Assembly: GCA_002490665.1 (NCBI GenBank)
Contig: DKUL01000032.1
Coordinates: forward strand, 25,387 to 85,416
Direction of reading: 5' to 3'
Length of the DNA stretch: 60,030 bases
Source: Lachnospiraceae bacterium UBA7205
GTDB lineage: Bacteria; Bacillota; Clostridia; Lachnospirales; Lachnospiraceae
Every line of letters starts with the position of its first letter. Position 1 is the first letter of the stretch. Both the position numbers and the translations under genes were made by a program. The notes below the pieces were generated by a model, which was not told the origin of the DNA, searched no databases, and was given only the letters and a program-made list of their open reading frames with translations. Shown one piece after another: positions 34,024 to 44,118 of this stretch.

Positions 34024-34998
34024 ATGAAAATGGACAGAGTGCGCAGAATGATTGGCTGCGACAGCAGAGCGGTAAGACCGTATACGGGCAGAGGTGTATA
34101 CGTGGGGGTTTTGGACAGCGGAGTGGCAGCACATCCGGATTTGCGGGGCAGAATAGCAGCCTTTAGGGACTTTACATCGAGGGACTATCCATCAAGGAAT
34201 TTTGTGGCAAGAAGAATGTATTATGACGATAATGGACATGGAACGCATGTGTGCGGCGTGCTGGGAGGAAACGGCGCTGCTTCAAGGGGAAAGTATCGTG
34301 GGATTGCCCCCGAATGTACACTGATTTGTGGAAAGGTTCTGGACAAAAAAGGCGGTGGAAGCCTGAAAAACCTTATCAGCGGTCTGTTCTGGATTACGGA
34401 GCTGGCAAAGTCCTATCCAATAAGGGTATTGAATATTTCGATTGAAATGGAATCGGAGGACAATATTGACAAGGATGACTGGGAACAATTTAAAAAGCAG
34501 ATACAGTTTCTGTGGAACAACAACATCATCATTGTCGCGGCGGCGGGGAATAAAGGACCTGGTCCCATGACACTCTCACCGATAGGGGAGTGTGGCGGAT
34601 GTGTATGTGTGGGATGCCATGACGGGGATTACCAGGGAAGCGGCGGCAGGCTTTGCAATGAGTATTCCAGCAGGGGACCCGGAAAGGATCTGACAATCAT
34701 GAATATGATGAACCGCAATCCCCTGAAAAAGCCGGATATTGTGGCACCGGGCACGGACATTGTGTCCTGCAATTCCAGATATGTGACCTCCCCGTATATC
34801 GCCAAAAGCGGAACATCCATGTCGGCGCCGATTGTGAGCGGTGCGTGTGCCCTGTGCCTGCAAAAATACCCATATCTTTCAAACCGCGAAATCAGAAGGC
34901 TTTTGCTTGGTTCCGCCGCAGATTTGGGACAGAGCTGGAGTGTGCAGGGAGCCGGAATGCTCCGTATCGATAACATGCTTGCGCAGGCTGTGGTATAA
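34024..34998 (+). CDS. Subtilisin-like serine protease (S8), no signal peptide
   Basis: A 324-aa peptidase with the complete S8 triad: Asp31 in VGVLDSG, His72 in NGHGTH, and Ser in SGTSMSAP near residue 270, with the oxyanion Asn in AAAGNKGPG. It lacks a signal peptide and a long propeptide, so it resembles the intracellular subtilisins of Firmicutes and likely acts in the cytoplasm or is released by lysis. The ribosome binding site (GGTG five bases upstream) is weak; ATG at 34030 is an alternative. It stands alone between a terminator and the promoter of the citrate-synthase-like gene. Confidence 0.92.
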   Translation: MKMDRVRRMIGCDSRAVRPYTGRGVYVGVLDSGVAAHPDLRGRIAAFRDFTSRDYPSRNFVARRMYYDDNGHGTHVCGVLGGNGAASRGKYRGIAPECTLICGKVLDKKGGGSLKNLISGLFWITELAKSYPIRVLNISIEMESEDNIDKDDWEQFKKQIQFLWNNNIIIVAAAGNKGPGPMTLSPIGECGGCVCVGCHDGDYQGSGGRLCNEYSSRGPGKDLTIMNMMNRNPLKKPDIVAPGTDIVSCNSRYVTSPYIAKSGTSMSAPIVSGACALCLQKYPYLSNREIRRLLLGSAADLGQSWSVQGAGMLRIDNMLAQAVV

Positions 34999-35013
34999 AT
35001 GTAAGATTTTTTA

Positions 35014-35042
35014 TTGACATAGCCTGTATAATTGTATACAAT
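35014..35042 (+). promoter_or_regulatory. Promoter of the citrate-synthase-like gene
   Basis: A perfect TTGACA (35014-35019), 17-base spacer and TACAAT (35037-35042), 48 bases before the ATG at 35090. Confidence 0.8.
35031..35042. promoter_or_regulatory. GntR/FCD-type operator overlapping the -10
   Basis: ATTGTATACAAT is a perfect 12-bp palindrome that covers the -10 hexamer. FadR-subfamily GntR regulators commonly bind TNGTATACNA-type palindromes, and such a regulator is encoded immediately downstream (36523-37203). Repression by promoter occlusion is the likely mode. Confidence 0.65.
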
Positions 35043-35089
35043 AATACGCAGATACAAAAAGAGAATTGAACAGTGCGGAGGAAAGTGTT

Positions 35090-36508
35090 ATGGAGAACAA
35101 TAACGAGTATTTTGAGAACCGGCCAGTCACCATGAATGATAAGAATAATCTCTTACAGATTGAGGAGCATATGTACCAGCTTCAGGACGTAGAGAAACCA
35201 AATGCATTTCGTAATATGTTTCCATATGATGAAATACCAAAGATTCCTTTTAATGACAGGGTAGTGCCGCATAATATGCCCAAGGATATCTGGATTACGG
35301 ACACGACATTCCGGGATGGCCAGCAGTCCAGGGCGCCATACAGTACGGAACAGATTGTCACGATTTATGATTATCTGCATAGGCTCGGCGGACCAAACGG
35401 CATGATTCGCCAAAGTGAGTTTTTTTTATACAGCCAGAAGGACAGGGATGCTGTATATAAGTGCATGGAACGCGGATATCAGTTTCCGGAGGTGACATCC
35501 TGGATTCGGGCGAGCAAAGAGGACTTTAAGCTGGTAAAGGAAATCGGCATGAAACAGACAGGCATTCTTGTAAGCTGCTCGGATTACCATATTTTTCTCA
35601 AGTTAAGGATGACAAGACGCCAGGCAATGGAGCATTACCTGTCAGTGGTTAAGGAATGCCTTGAAGAAGGCATCAGTGTAAGGTGCCATCTTGAGGACAT
35701 TACACGGGCAGATATTTACGGATATGTAGTCCCATTTTGTCAGGAGCTGATGAAGCTTTCTGAGCAATATCAGCTTCCAATTGTAGTGCGTGCGTGTGAT
35801 ACCATGGGATATGGCGTAAACTTTGCCGGTGCAGTTATTCCGAGGAGTGTGCAGGGCATTATCTATGCGCTCCATACACATGCGGGAGTGCCGGAGAAGT
35901 GGATTGAGTGGCACGGCCACAATGATTTTTACAAGGCGGTTACCAATTCGACAACAGCGTGGCTGTATGGGTGTTCCGGTGTCAACACGTCCCTTTTCGG
36001 TATCGGGGAGCGCACAGGAAACACACCGCTTGAGGCGATGATATTTGAATATGCACAGCTGAAGGGCACATTAAACGGTATGGATACCACGGTCATCACA
36101 GAGCTTGCCGAATACTACGAGAAAGAGATAGGATACCATATCCCCGAAAGGACGCCGTTCGTGGGCAAAAACTTCAATGTCACAAGGGCAGGAATCCATG
36201 CGGACGGGCTATTGAAGAATGAGGAGATTTACAATATCTTTGACACGGAGAAATTCCTGAACAGACCAGTCCTGTGTGCCGTGTCAAACACGTCAGGTCT
36301 TGCAGGAATTGCACACTGGATTAATACCTATTTTAAGCTGAAGGACGATGAAAAAATCAGTAAGTCATCAGAACTTGTGGCTTATGTAAAGACGTGGGTT
36401 GATGCGGAATATGAAAGCGGCAGGGTTACCGTTCTTACGGACGACGAGCTTCTGGCGGTGATAGATGAGGGCTGTAAATTGCTCGGAATATCGCTTGTGA
36501 AGGATTAA
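35090..36508 (+). CDS. Homocitrate/isopropylmalate-synthase family protein, probable Re-citrate synthase
   Basis: A 472-aa acyl-CoA Claisen-condensing enzyme of the HMGL-like TIM-barrel family. The metal-binding start is TDTTFRDGQQS, the substrate/metal motif WHGHNDFYKAVTNS, and RCHLEDITRAD and ACDTMGYGVN complete the barrel. GGAGG selects the ATG at 35090 over the TTG at 35066. The pairing with NADP-isocitrate dehydrogenase suggests oxaloacetate plus acetyl-CoA to citrate, the Re-citrate synthase known from Clostridium kluyveri, feeding glutamate synthesis. No aconitase gene is in the window. Isopropylmalate or homocitrate synthase are the alternatives; a leucine-type regulatory domain is not evident, which argues against leuA. 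Confidence 0.75.
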   Translation: MENNNEYFENRPVTMNDKNNLLQIEEHMYQLQDVEKPNAFRNMFPYDEIPKIPFNDRVVPHNMPKDIWITDTTFRDGQQSRAPYSTEQIVTIYDYLHRLGGPNGMIRQSEFFLYSQKDRDAVYKCMERGYQFPEVTSWIRASKEDFKLVKEIGMKQTGILVSCSDYHIFLKLRMTRRQAMEHYLSVVKECLEEGISVRCHLEDITRADIYGYVVPFCQELMKLSEQYQLPIVVRACDTMGYGVNFAGAVIPRSVQGIIYALHTHAGVPEKWIEWHGHNDFYKAVTNSTTAWLYGCSGVNTSLFGIGERTGNTPLEAMIFEYAQLKGTLNGMDTTVITELAEYYEKEIGYHIPERTPFVGKNFNVTRAGIHADGLLKNEEIYNIFDTEKFLNRPVLCAVSNTSGLAGIAHWINTYFKLKDDEKISKSSELVAYVKTWVDAEYESGRVTVLTDDELLAVIDEGCKLLGISLVKD

Positions 36509-36522
36509 GGCAGGTGAAAGGA

Positions 36523-37203
36523 ATGAGCGAATATGATGTGAACCAGGATGCATCGGACAAGTATTCATTGAGGGGAAGGGTATTTCGGAAGCTCAGGGAG
36601 AATATCCTGAATGGGAAGTATCAGGAAAATGACGAACTCCGTGAGGCATCGATAGCGGAGGAGCTCGGAGTCAGCAGGACGCCTGTACGGGAGGCATTCC
36701 GGCAGCTGGAACTGGAGGGACTGATACATATTGTCCCGAATAAGGGGGCATATGTCACGGGAATTTCATCCTCGGATGTGGCTGATATCTATGAAATCCG
36801 TTCTCTCCTGGAGGGGCTTTGCGCCAGATGGGCAACAGAAAAAATTACGAAGGATAAGATAGAGGAGATGGAGGAGGTAATCCTCCTGAGTGAGTTTCAC
36901 CTTGAGAAGGAGCATTACGAACAGCTGATTGAGCTGGACAACCGTTTTCATATGCAGCTGTATGAGGCGTGCGGCAGCAAGATACTCATACATCTGTTAA
37001 AGGATTTTCACCAGTATGTACAGCGGCAGCGGCAGCAGACTCTGTCCGACAGGGCAAGGAGTGCGGCGGCGGTTGAGGAGCACAAGAGCATCATGGAGGC
37101 AATCCGCGATGGGAATGCGGAGCTTGCGGAGAAACTTGCGGATGAACATATTTGTAATGCATATAGAAATATGGTAAAATGTGGTTTGAGCACAAAACAT
37201 TAA
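36523..37203 (+). CDS. GntR-family transcriptional regulator, FCD type
   Basis: A 226-aa regulator. The winged helix is at about residues 15-75 (LREASIAEELGVSRTPVREA as recognition region, then GLIHIVPNKGAYV wing). The C-terminal all-helical FCD domain has the metal/ligand residues typical of the family (IYEIRSLLEGLCARWAT, DNRFHMQLYEACGS, EEHKSIMEAI and the final DEHI). The ATG at 36523 follows AGGTGAAAGGA; GTG at 36514 is an alternative. It lies 14 bases after the citrate-synthase-like gene and probably controls that promoter, with an organic acid as effector. Confidence 0.9.
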   Translation: MSEYDVNQDASDKYSLRGRVFRKLRENILNGKYQENDELREASIAEELGVSRTPVREAFRQLELEGLIHIVPNKGAYVTGISSSDVADIYEIRSLLEGLCARWATEKITKDKIEEMEEVILLSEFHLEKEHYEQLIELDNRFHMQLYEACGSKILIHLLKDFHQYVQRQRQQTLSDRARSAAAVEEHKSIMEAIRDGNAELAEKLADEHICNAYRNMVKCGLSTKH

Positions 37204-37340
37204 GAAACACTAAGGCTGTAAGGGACACGGCCTAAGAGTTTCTAAATGTTTGGAAGAACGCTAAGGGCGGCGTTCTTCGTAGATTGTGGCAACAAAGTAA
37301 GAGGCACTAAGGCTGTAAGGGACACAGCCTAAGAACAGGA
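37204..37340 (+). repeat. Repeated hairpin elements between gntR and icd
   Basis: A 30-bp sequence beginning CACTAAGGCTGTAAGGGACA occurs at 37208-37237 and 37305-37334 with one mismatch, each able to fold through AGGCTG/CGGCCT-type arms. The first copy is also enclosed by AGAAAC/GTTTCT. Between them, GAAGAACG (37253-37260) pairs with CGTTCTTC (37271-37278). All contain CTAAGG in or next to the stem. No promoter was recognised in the 147 bases. Confidence 0.75.
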
Positions 37341-37350
37341 GGAGAACATT

Positions 37351-38556
37351 ATGGCAAAAATTCAGATGACGACACCGCTGGTGGAGATGGACGGGGATGA
37401 GATGACACGAATTTTGTGGAAGATGATTAAGGAGGAACTGCTTCTTCCATACATAGACTTAAAGACGGAATATTATGACCTTGGCCTTGAGCACCGCAAT
37501 GAGACAAATGACCAGGTTACGGTGGACTCAGCGGAGGCGACGAAAAAATACGGTGTGGCAGTAAAGTGTGCCACAATCACGCCCAATGCCGCGCGTATGA
37601 CGGAGTACAACCTCAAGGAGATGTGGAAGAGCCCGAACGGAACAATCAGGGCGATGCTTGACGGCACGGTATTCCGTGCACCGATTATCGTCAAGGGCAT
37701 TGAACCGTGTGTAAGGAACTGGGAAAAACCGATTACGCTTGCGAGACATGCGTATGGGGATGTCTATAAGAATACCGAGATAAAGGTTCCGGGTGCAGGA
37801 AAGGCAGAGCTGGTGTTTACGGCAGCGGATGGGACAGAGACAAGGGAGCTGATTCACAACTTTACGGATGCGGGAATCATTCAGGGGATTCACAATACGG
37901 ACAAGTCAATCAGCAGCTTTGCACATGCATGTTTCCAGTATGCCCTGGACACAAAACAGGATTTGTGGTTTGCGACAAAGGACACGATTTCCAAGAAGTA
38001 CGACCACAATTTCAAGGATATTTTTCAGGAAATCTACGATGCCGACTATGATGCGAAGTTCAAGGCGGCAGGCATTGAGTATTTCTACACACTGATAGAT
38101 GATGCCGTTGCGCGCGTCATGAAGGCAAAGGGCGGCTTTATCTGGGCGTGCAAGAATTATGACGGAGACGTCATGAGCGACATGGTAAGCTCGGCGTTTG
38201 GTTCCCTTGCCATGATGACCTCCGTGCTGGTATCGCCTACCGGCGTATACGAGTATGAGGCGGCGCACGGAACCGTCCAGCGTCATTATTATAAGCACCT
38301 GAAGGGTGAGGAGACATCCACAAACTCCGTGGCAACAATCTTTGCATGGACAGGTGCGCTGAGAAAGCGTGGGGAGCTTGACGGAAATGCCGGGCTTGTG
38401 CAGTTTGCGGACAGGCTTGACAAGGCGACGGTCAAGACCATTGAGGACGGAAAGATGACGAAGGATTTGGCATTAATTACTTCATTAAAGGATGTGACGG
38501 TTTTAAACAGCGAGAACTTTATCAAGGCGATTCGGGAGACGTTCGAGACGTTATGA
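37351..38556 (+). CDS. icd: NADP-dependent isocitrate dehydrogenase (eukaryote-like type)
   Basis: A 401-aa enzyme oxidising isocitrate to 2-oxoglutarate with NADP. The start TTPLVEMDGDEMTRILW and the substrate region KSPNGTIRAMLDGTVFRAPI are characteristic of the homodimeric type shared with eukaryotic IDH, not the E. coli type. FIWACKNYDGDVMSDMV carries metal-binding Asp residues and YEYEAAHGTVQRHYY the cofactor-binding region. AGGAGGAG precedes the ATG. With the upstream gene it forms the oxidative branch from oxaloacetate to 2-oxoglutarate for glutamate synthesis. A strong terminator follows. Confidence 0.95.
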   Translation: MAKIQMTTPLVEMDGDEMTRILWKMIKEELLLPYIDLKTEYYDLGLEHRNETNDQVTVDSAEATKKYGVAVKCATITPNAARMTEYNLKEMWKSPNGTIRAMLDGTVFRAPIIVKGIEPCVRNWEKPITLARHAYGDVYKNTEIKVPGAGKAELVFTAADGTETRELIHNFTDAGIIQGIHNTDKSISSFAHACFQYALDTKQDLWFATKDTISKKYDHNFKDIFQEIYDADYDAKFKAAGIEYFYTLIDDAVARVMKAKGGFIWACKNYDGDVMSDMVSSAFGSLAMMTSVLVSPTGVYEYEAAHGTVQRHYYKHLKGEETSTNSVATIFAWTGALRKRGELDGNAGLVQFADRLDKATVKTIEDGKMTKDLALITSLKDVTVLNSENFIKAIRETFETL

Positions 38557-38559
38557 TGA

Positions 38560-38584
38560 CGAGTAGGGGATTTTCCCCTACTCG
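38560..38584. terminator. Bidirectional terminator between convergent genes
   Basis: CGAGTAGGGG (38560-38569) pairs with CCCCTACTCG (38575-38584) around ATTTT, followed by TTTAAC. The stop codon of the reverse gene (38578-38580) lies inside the stem. It serves icd and, on the other strand, the exonuclease gene. Confidence 0.85.
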
Positions 38585-39624
38585 TTTAACTTTAGTTCTG
38601 TTATCAGGCTGTTCATCTCATAGTGCACAAGAATCTCTTTGAGAGCTGCCTTGTCGATATGGAGTGCAAAGTCTTCCAGCGACTGGGTGATTGGAATGTC
38701 GTCCTTCATTTTCGCAAGCTGGTAGCTCAGGTATACGGTTTCCTTATTTTCTTTCAGGGCATTGAGCGGGCTTCGCCCGATACCGAGGCTGTTTTTCCAG
38801 AAATCAGTCAGTTCCTTTTCCTTTTTCTTGATTCCCCCGCAGTCCTCAATTGCCTGGTAGAGGGCGTCAAGGGAGCCGTACTCGTTCACGAGCGGGGCGG
38901 CGGCTGACGAAACGCCCTTGCATCCGGGAATGCCGTCTCCGGGGTCTCCGGTGATGGACAGCAGTGTCACAATATTTTCGGGATATACACCCTCCTCGGC
39001 ATAGACAATATCCGAGGTATATTCAAAAATGCCCGCCGGAATCGGTTCATAACCGCCCTTTCCGGCGAAAAGCCCATATCTTTGCTGCATGTCCCTTGCC
39101 TTGTCCTTATCTGTGACACGCCACAGACGTGTATAATCGCTGACCAGCTGGAAATAGTCATGGTCTTTTGTGATAATGTAAGTTTCAAGCTCGGGTGACT
39201 CAAATTTTCTGACAAGCGAAGCGGCAAAGTCGTCTGCCTCGTAGTCCTTGTCCATAAGAACCTGGCAGCCGATTTTCTGTAAAAGCTCCTCCATGGCAAT
39301 AAATTGTTCCTTTAAGGGCGCGGGCGTTTCCCTTCGGTTCGCCTTGTAACTGTCGGCGCCTAAAACTGTGCGCCGGAACGTGTCGCGCGACACGTCAAAG
39401 GCGACTGCCACGTAATCAGGATTTAACTTTTTGTATAGGGATATCAGTGTTCTGAGCATTGTAAAAAGTGCATTTGTGTATTCACCTTTGGATGTCTGCA
39501 AAATTTCTTTGTAATGCTTCTCCTTTTCCTCGTCTGTCTTGGCAAATAAGACAGATTTCGGGAGGTTGCCATAGTACGAAGTACTGAGCATGGAGGAACC
39601 GTCAATAATCAAAAATTTTTTCAT
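38578..39624 (-). CDS. Stand-alone 5'-3' exonuclease (PolA N-terminal type)
   Basis: A 348-aa flap-type nuclease homologous to the 5'-3' exonuclease domain of DNA polymerase I. The acidic metal-binding sites are visible: FLIIDGSSML, VAVAFDVSRDTFRR, DKDYEADDFAA and ITKDHDYFQLV. The helix-hairpin-helix region is LLSITGDPGDGIPGCKGVSS. AGGAGAAATATAGGA precedes the ATG on the minus strand. No polymerase domain follows, so it is one of the separate paralogues Firmicutes often carry beside polA, probably acting on RNA primers or flaps. Confidence 0.88.
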   Translation of the reverse strand: MKKFLIIDGSSMLSTSYYGNLPKSVLFAKTDEEKEKHYKEILQTSKGEYTNALFTMLRTLISLYKKLNPDYVAVAFDVSRDTFRRTVLGADSYKANRRETPAPLKEQFIAMEELLQKIGCQVLMDKDYEADDFAASLVRKFESPELETYIITKDHDYFQLVSDYTRLWRVTDKDKARDMQQRYGLFAGKGGYEPIPAGIFEYTSDIVYAEEGVYPENIVTLLSITGDPGDGIPGCKGVSSAAAPLVNEYGSLDALYQAIEDCGGIKKKEKELTDFWKNSLGIGRSPLNALKENKETVYLSYQLAKMKDDIPITQSLEDFALHIDKAALKEILVHYEMNSLITELKLNE

Positions 39625-39664
39625 TCCTATATTTCTCCTTTATAATACAAGCTGTACTGTTGCG

Positions 39665-39709
39665 ATAAATCTATTGTACCACAGATTAAGGGGTATACAA
39701 TAGATTTAT
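39665..39709. promoter_or_regulatory. Symmetric divergent promoter within a 14-bp inverted repeat
   Basis: ATAAATCTATTGTA (39665-39678) and TACAATAGATTTAT (39696-39709) are perfect inverted repeats 17 bases apart. The forward arm holds TACAAT at 39696-39701 with TTGTAC (39674-39679) 16 bases before it. The minus strand mirrors this with TACAAT at 39673-39678 and TTGTAT at 39695-39700. Both flanking genes diverge from here. Confidence 0.5.
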
Positions 39710-39800
39710 TTTGGGGTAGTAGTAGAAGTATTTCCGGGTATGGCTGTTTCTTTTTTGCAGGAATCATATATACTGGTTCATACAGGAAGGAGGATGGGCT

Positions 39801-40496
39801 ATGAGGAAAAGAGGAAAACTGTATGAGCGGCTGCCATTAATTATATTTGGCGGTATCTTTCTGGTTATGGTTCTGCTTAGCGTTGTTGCAAAATTCATGC
39901 AGGGTGACGAATGGCTGGTTTATTCGGATTCGCTGGATTTGACTGTGGCTGACGTGAATGGGCAGGAGCTTACCTTGAGGGACCTGGCATTCTATATTGC
40001 CTACGATGAAATGTTTGTGGAGGAGCAGGCACAGATTTACAATGCGGAGGATACCGCAAGGTATTGGAATCTGAAGACGAATAATGTCTATGTGCGGCAG
40101 CTCTCCAAACAAAGCGTCATGAAAAAGGCAGTCCATGATGAAATTTTTTATCAGATGGCGGTGGACGAAAAAATGGAACTGACACCGGAGGAGGAGGTGC
40201 AATTGTCAAATGTCCAGGATGCATTCTGGGATAATGTGATGGACAATGACAAACTGGAACGGCTCGGCGTCACGGAAAAGGACTTAAATGACACCATTCG
40301 AAAAATAGGCTTTGCGCAGAAATATCAGGGAATCTATGCGGCAATCCACCAGCTTGACATGGAAGCTTTGGAGATTGAAGGGGAGGCTTATGAGATGATG
40401 CTGGACGATTATCCGTACCGGATAAATGAAAGGGTCTGGAGCAGGGTCAATTATGGCGACATTACACTGGTACATAAAAATGGAATTTATCAGTAA
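39801..40496 (+). CDS. Membrane-anchored protein resembling a SurA/foldase N-terminal region
   Basis: A 231-aa protein with an N-terminal signal-anchor helix (LPLIIFGGIFLVMVLLSVVA at about residues 11-30). The extracytoplasmic part is helical: VADVNGQELTLRDLAFYIAY resembles the start of SurA/PrsA-type chaperones, where a bound or substrate-handling N-terminal domain precedes a peptidyl-prolyl isomerase, but no isomerase domain follows. AAGGAGG precedes the ATG. It is a single-gene unit ending at a hairpin. A role as an isomerase-less foldase is inferred; similarity is weak. Confidence 0.6.
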   Translation: MRKRGKLYERLPLIIFGGIFLVMVLLSVVAKFMQGDEWLVYSDSLDLTVADVNGQELTLRDLAFYIAYDEMFVEEQAQIYNAEDTARYWNLKTNNVYVRQLSKQSVMKKAVHDEIFYQMAVDEKMELTPEEEVQLSNVQDAFWDNVMDNDKLERLGVTEKDLNDTIRKIGFAQKYQGIYAAIHQLDMEALEIEGEAYEMMLDDYPYRINERVWSRVNYGDITLVHKNGIYQ

Positions 40497-40498
40497 AA

Positions 40499-40513
40499 GA
40501 AACAGAGCAGCGT

Positions 40514-40525
<12 letters not shown>
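40499..40525. terminator. Hairpin between convergent genes
   Basis: GAAACAGAG (40499-40507) pairs with CTCTGTTTC (40517-40525). It lies directly after the forward gene and covers the last codons of the reverse ABC-F gene, so it may stop transcription from both sides. Confidence 0.65.
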
Positions 40526-42421
<1,896 letters not shown>

Positions 42422-42510
42422 GGGAACCTCCTGAAATACATAATCTCTCTTATTATAAGGAATTTGTGCGATAAAAGCAATTGGATAATTGACAAATATT
42501 CCAAAAAGAA

Positions 42511-42539
42511 TTGACAATCATTTAACAATATTGTATACT
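42511..42539 (+). promoter_or_regulatory. rex promoter with overlapping Rex-type operator
   Basis: TTGACA (42511-42516), 17-base spacer, TATACT (42534-42539). The segment 42511-42528 (TTGACAA, TCAT, TTAACAA) matches 16 of 18 positions of the clostridial Rex box TTGTTAA-N4-TTAACAA, covering the -35 and half the spacer. The ~160-base leader that follows holds an ATGCC/GGCAT hairpin near 42555 and nothing else recognised. Confidence 0.7.
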
Positions 42540-42707
42540 TGTGCTATATTCGATGCCGATTTTTTGGCATATTGTATAACAAATCAGCTGTACATCCCTG
42601 TTTTCTGACTGGTAAGCTGTGTGGCAGAATTTGTTGTAAATCATATTTTTCCGGTCTTTTATGTCATTCCGGAAGGAACGCAATCATATATTAGGAGGTA
42701 GATAATC

Positions 42708-43334
42708 GTGGATGATAAGAATATATCACAGGCGGTTGTCGCACGGCTTCCCAGATATTACAGATACTTGGGAGATCTGAGGGGCAGTGGTATCGAGAGG
42801 ATATCATCGCAGGACCTGAGTAAGCTGATGAACGTCACTGCATCACAGATCAGGCAGGACTTTAATAATTTTGGTGGTTTTGGGCAGCAGGGTTACGGCT
42901 ATAACGTGGAGTACTTATATAATGAAATAGCAAAGATACTTGGACTGAACGAAAAGCACAACCTGATTATCATAGGTGCGGGGAATCTTGGTCAGGCACT
43001 TGCGAATTACATGAATTTCGAGCGCAGGGGATTTATTGTAAAAGGCATATTCGACAAAAATCCGGATTTATATGGGAAGGAGCTTCGGGGCATCGTCGTC
43101 CAGCCGGTGGAAAGGATTGAGGATTTTGTGAGGGAAAATGCGATTGACATCGCAGTGCTTACCATACCAAAGGACGGCGCCGTAAAAACTGCGGAGAAGC
43201 TTGTAAGGTGTAATATTAAGGCTATTTGGAATTTTGCACATGTGGATTTGAAAGTACCGGAGAGCATCGTTGTTGAAAACGTACATCTTTCAGACAGTCT
43301 TATGAAATTATCATATGGCATAGCAAACCAGTGA
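42708..43334 (+). CDS. rex: Redox-sensing transcriptional repressor Rex
   Basis: A 208-aa NAD(H)-responsive repressor. The N-terminal winged helix has ISSQDLSKLMNVTASQIRQD and the Rex hallmark FGGFGQQGYGYNVEYL, and the Rossmann domain has LIIIGAGNLGQALANY as dinucleotide loop. High NADH releases it from DNA, derepressing fermentation and butyrate-type pathways. The start is GTG at 42708 with AGGAGG upstream. A Rex-type operator covers its own promoter, so autoregulation is likely. Confidence 0.96.
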   Translation: MDDKNISQAVVARLPRYYRYLGDLRGSGIERISSQDLSKLMNVTASQIRQDFNNFGGFGQQGYGYNVEYLYNEIAKILGLNEKHNLIIIGAGNLGQALANYMNFERRGFIVKGIFDKNPDLYGKELRGIVVQPVERIEDFVRENAIDIAVLTIPKDGAVKTAEKLVRCNIKAIWNFAHVDLKVPESIVVENVHLSDSLMKLSYGIANQ

Positions 43335-43376
43335 TTACATTTTTAGGGTACGCAATTATGAAAAGAGGGTGAGAGT

Positions 43377-44033
43377 ATGGGACAGGAGGATGAGGTCTTT
43401 CGCGAAGCGCTGGTAGGCAAGAAGATACCCATTCTGACACTTGACAATCAATGGCACAAGCTGTTCACGCAGACTGGGGATAATGATGAGATTCATGTCC
43501 TTGAAGAAAGGGTCAACGATATCCTGAAGCGGCAGGGAAAGCTGAACACGGAGCTAAAGAGCCTGTCGGCATTCAAGAAGAAGCTCATGCAGGAGATTGT
43601 TGATATTATGGAGCTTCCGGACAGTTCGGCAAAAGAAAAAAAGATGTCGGAGAACAAGCGCATGATAGAGGAATCGAACCAGAAAATGGACGATTACAAT
43701 GACGAGCTTATGGATATCCCAAAACAGATTGACGAGGCAAACTTTGAGCTGATGATGGCAACAATGCGCGTCTGTTATGCGAAGATTCGGCAGAATGTCC
43801 AGGAAATTGACGAGATTAACAAATGGGTGTCCGATTTTAAGGTGCAGCTCAAGCGCAAAATCCTCTCAAAACAGCAGAAGGAGATATGGAATGATGAAAT
43901 GTACTCCTACATGCACTCCATATTTGGACCGGACGTCATAGACATGTTTGACATGAAATATAACCCGCAGAATGTATTAAACAAAGAAAAAGATCTGGTG
44001 GATCAGAAGGAGAAAAATCCCGGGCAGGAGTAG
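43377..44033 (+). CDS. Coiled-coil hypothetical protein downstream of rex
   Basis: A 218-aa soluble protein. Heptad-like sequence with many Lys, Glu and Leu spans about residues 40-110 (VLEERVNDILKRQGKLNTEL). The start (KIPILTLDNQWHKLF) and the C-terminal FGPDVIDMFDMKYNP are globular-looking and probably conserved. No family is recognised. GAGGGTGAG precedes the ATG, the gap from rex is 42 bases, and a strong terminator overlaps the stop codon, so the pair may form one transcription unit. Confidence 0.7.
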   Translation: MGQEDEVFREALVGKKIPILTLDNQWHKLFTQTGDNDEIHVLEERVNDILKRQGKLNTELKSLSAFKKKLMQEIVDIMELPDSSAKEKKMSENKRMIEESNQKMDDYNDELMDIPKQIDEANFELMMATMRVCYAKIRQNVQEIDEINKWVSDFKVQLKRKILSKQQKEIWNDEMYSYMHSIFGPDVIDMFDMKYNPQNVLNKEKDLVDQKEKNPGQE

Positions 44034-44049
44034 CTGTCCGGGATTTTTT
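44013..44049 (+). terminator. Terminator overlapping a stop codon
   Basis: AAAAATCCCGGGCAG (44013-44027) pairs with CTGTCCGGGATTTTT (44034-44048) with one G-T pair. The stop codon at 44031-44033 lies in the loop, and six T end the 3' side. Confidence 0.88.
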
Positions 44050-44062
44050 AAAAGATTCTTCC

Positions 44063-44090
44063 TTGTTTTCGCAAAATAATATGATATACT
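44063..44090 (+). promoter_or_regulatory. Sigma-A-type promoter of the nnr-alr-mazF run
   Basis: TTGTTT (44063-44068), 16-base spacer, TATACT (44085-44090), 28 bases before the ATG at 44119. Confidence 0.6.
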
Positions 44091-44118
44091 TAAAATAATA
44101 AATCAGGGAAGGTTGGGA

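Noticed and set aside
37208..37334. CRISPR-like repeats
   Set aside because: Only two copies with a single 67-base interval that itself forms a hairpin, and no cas genes.
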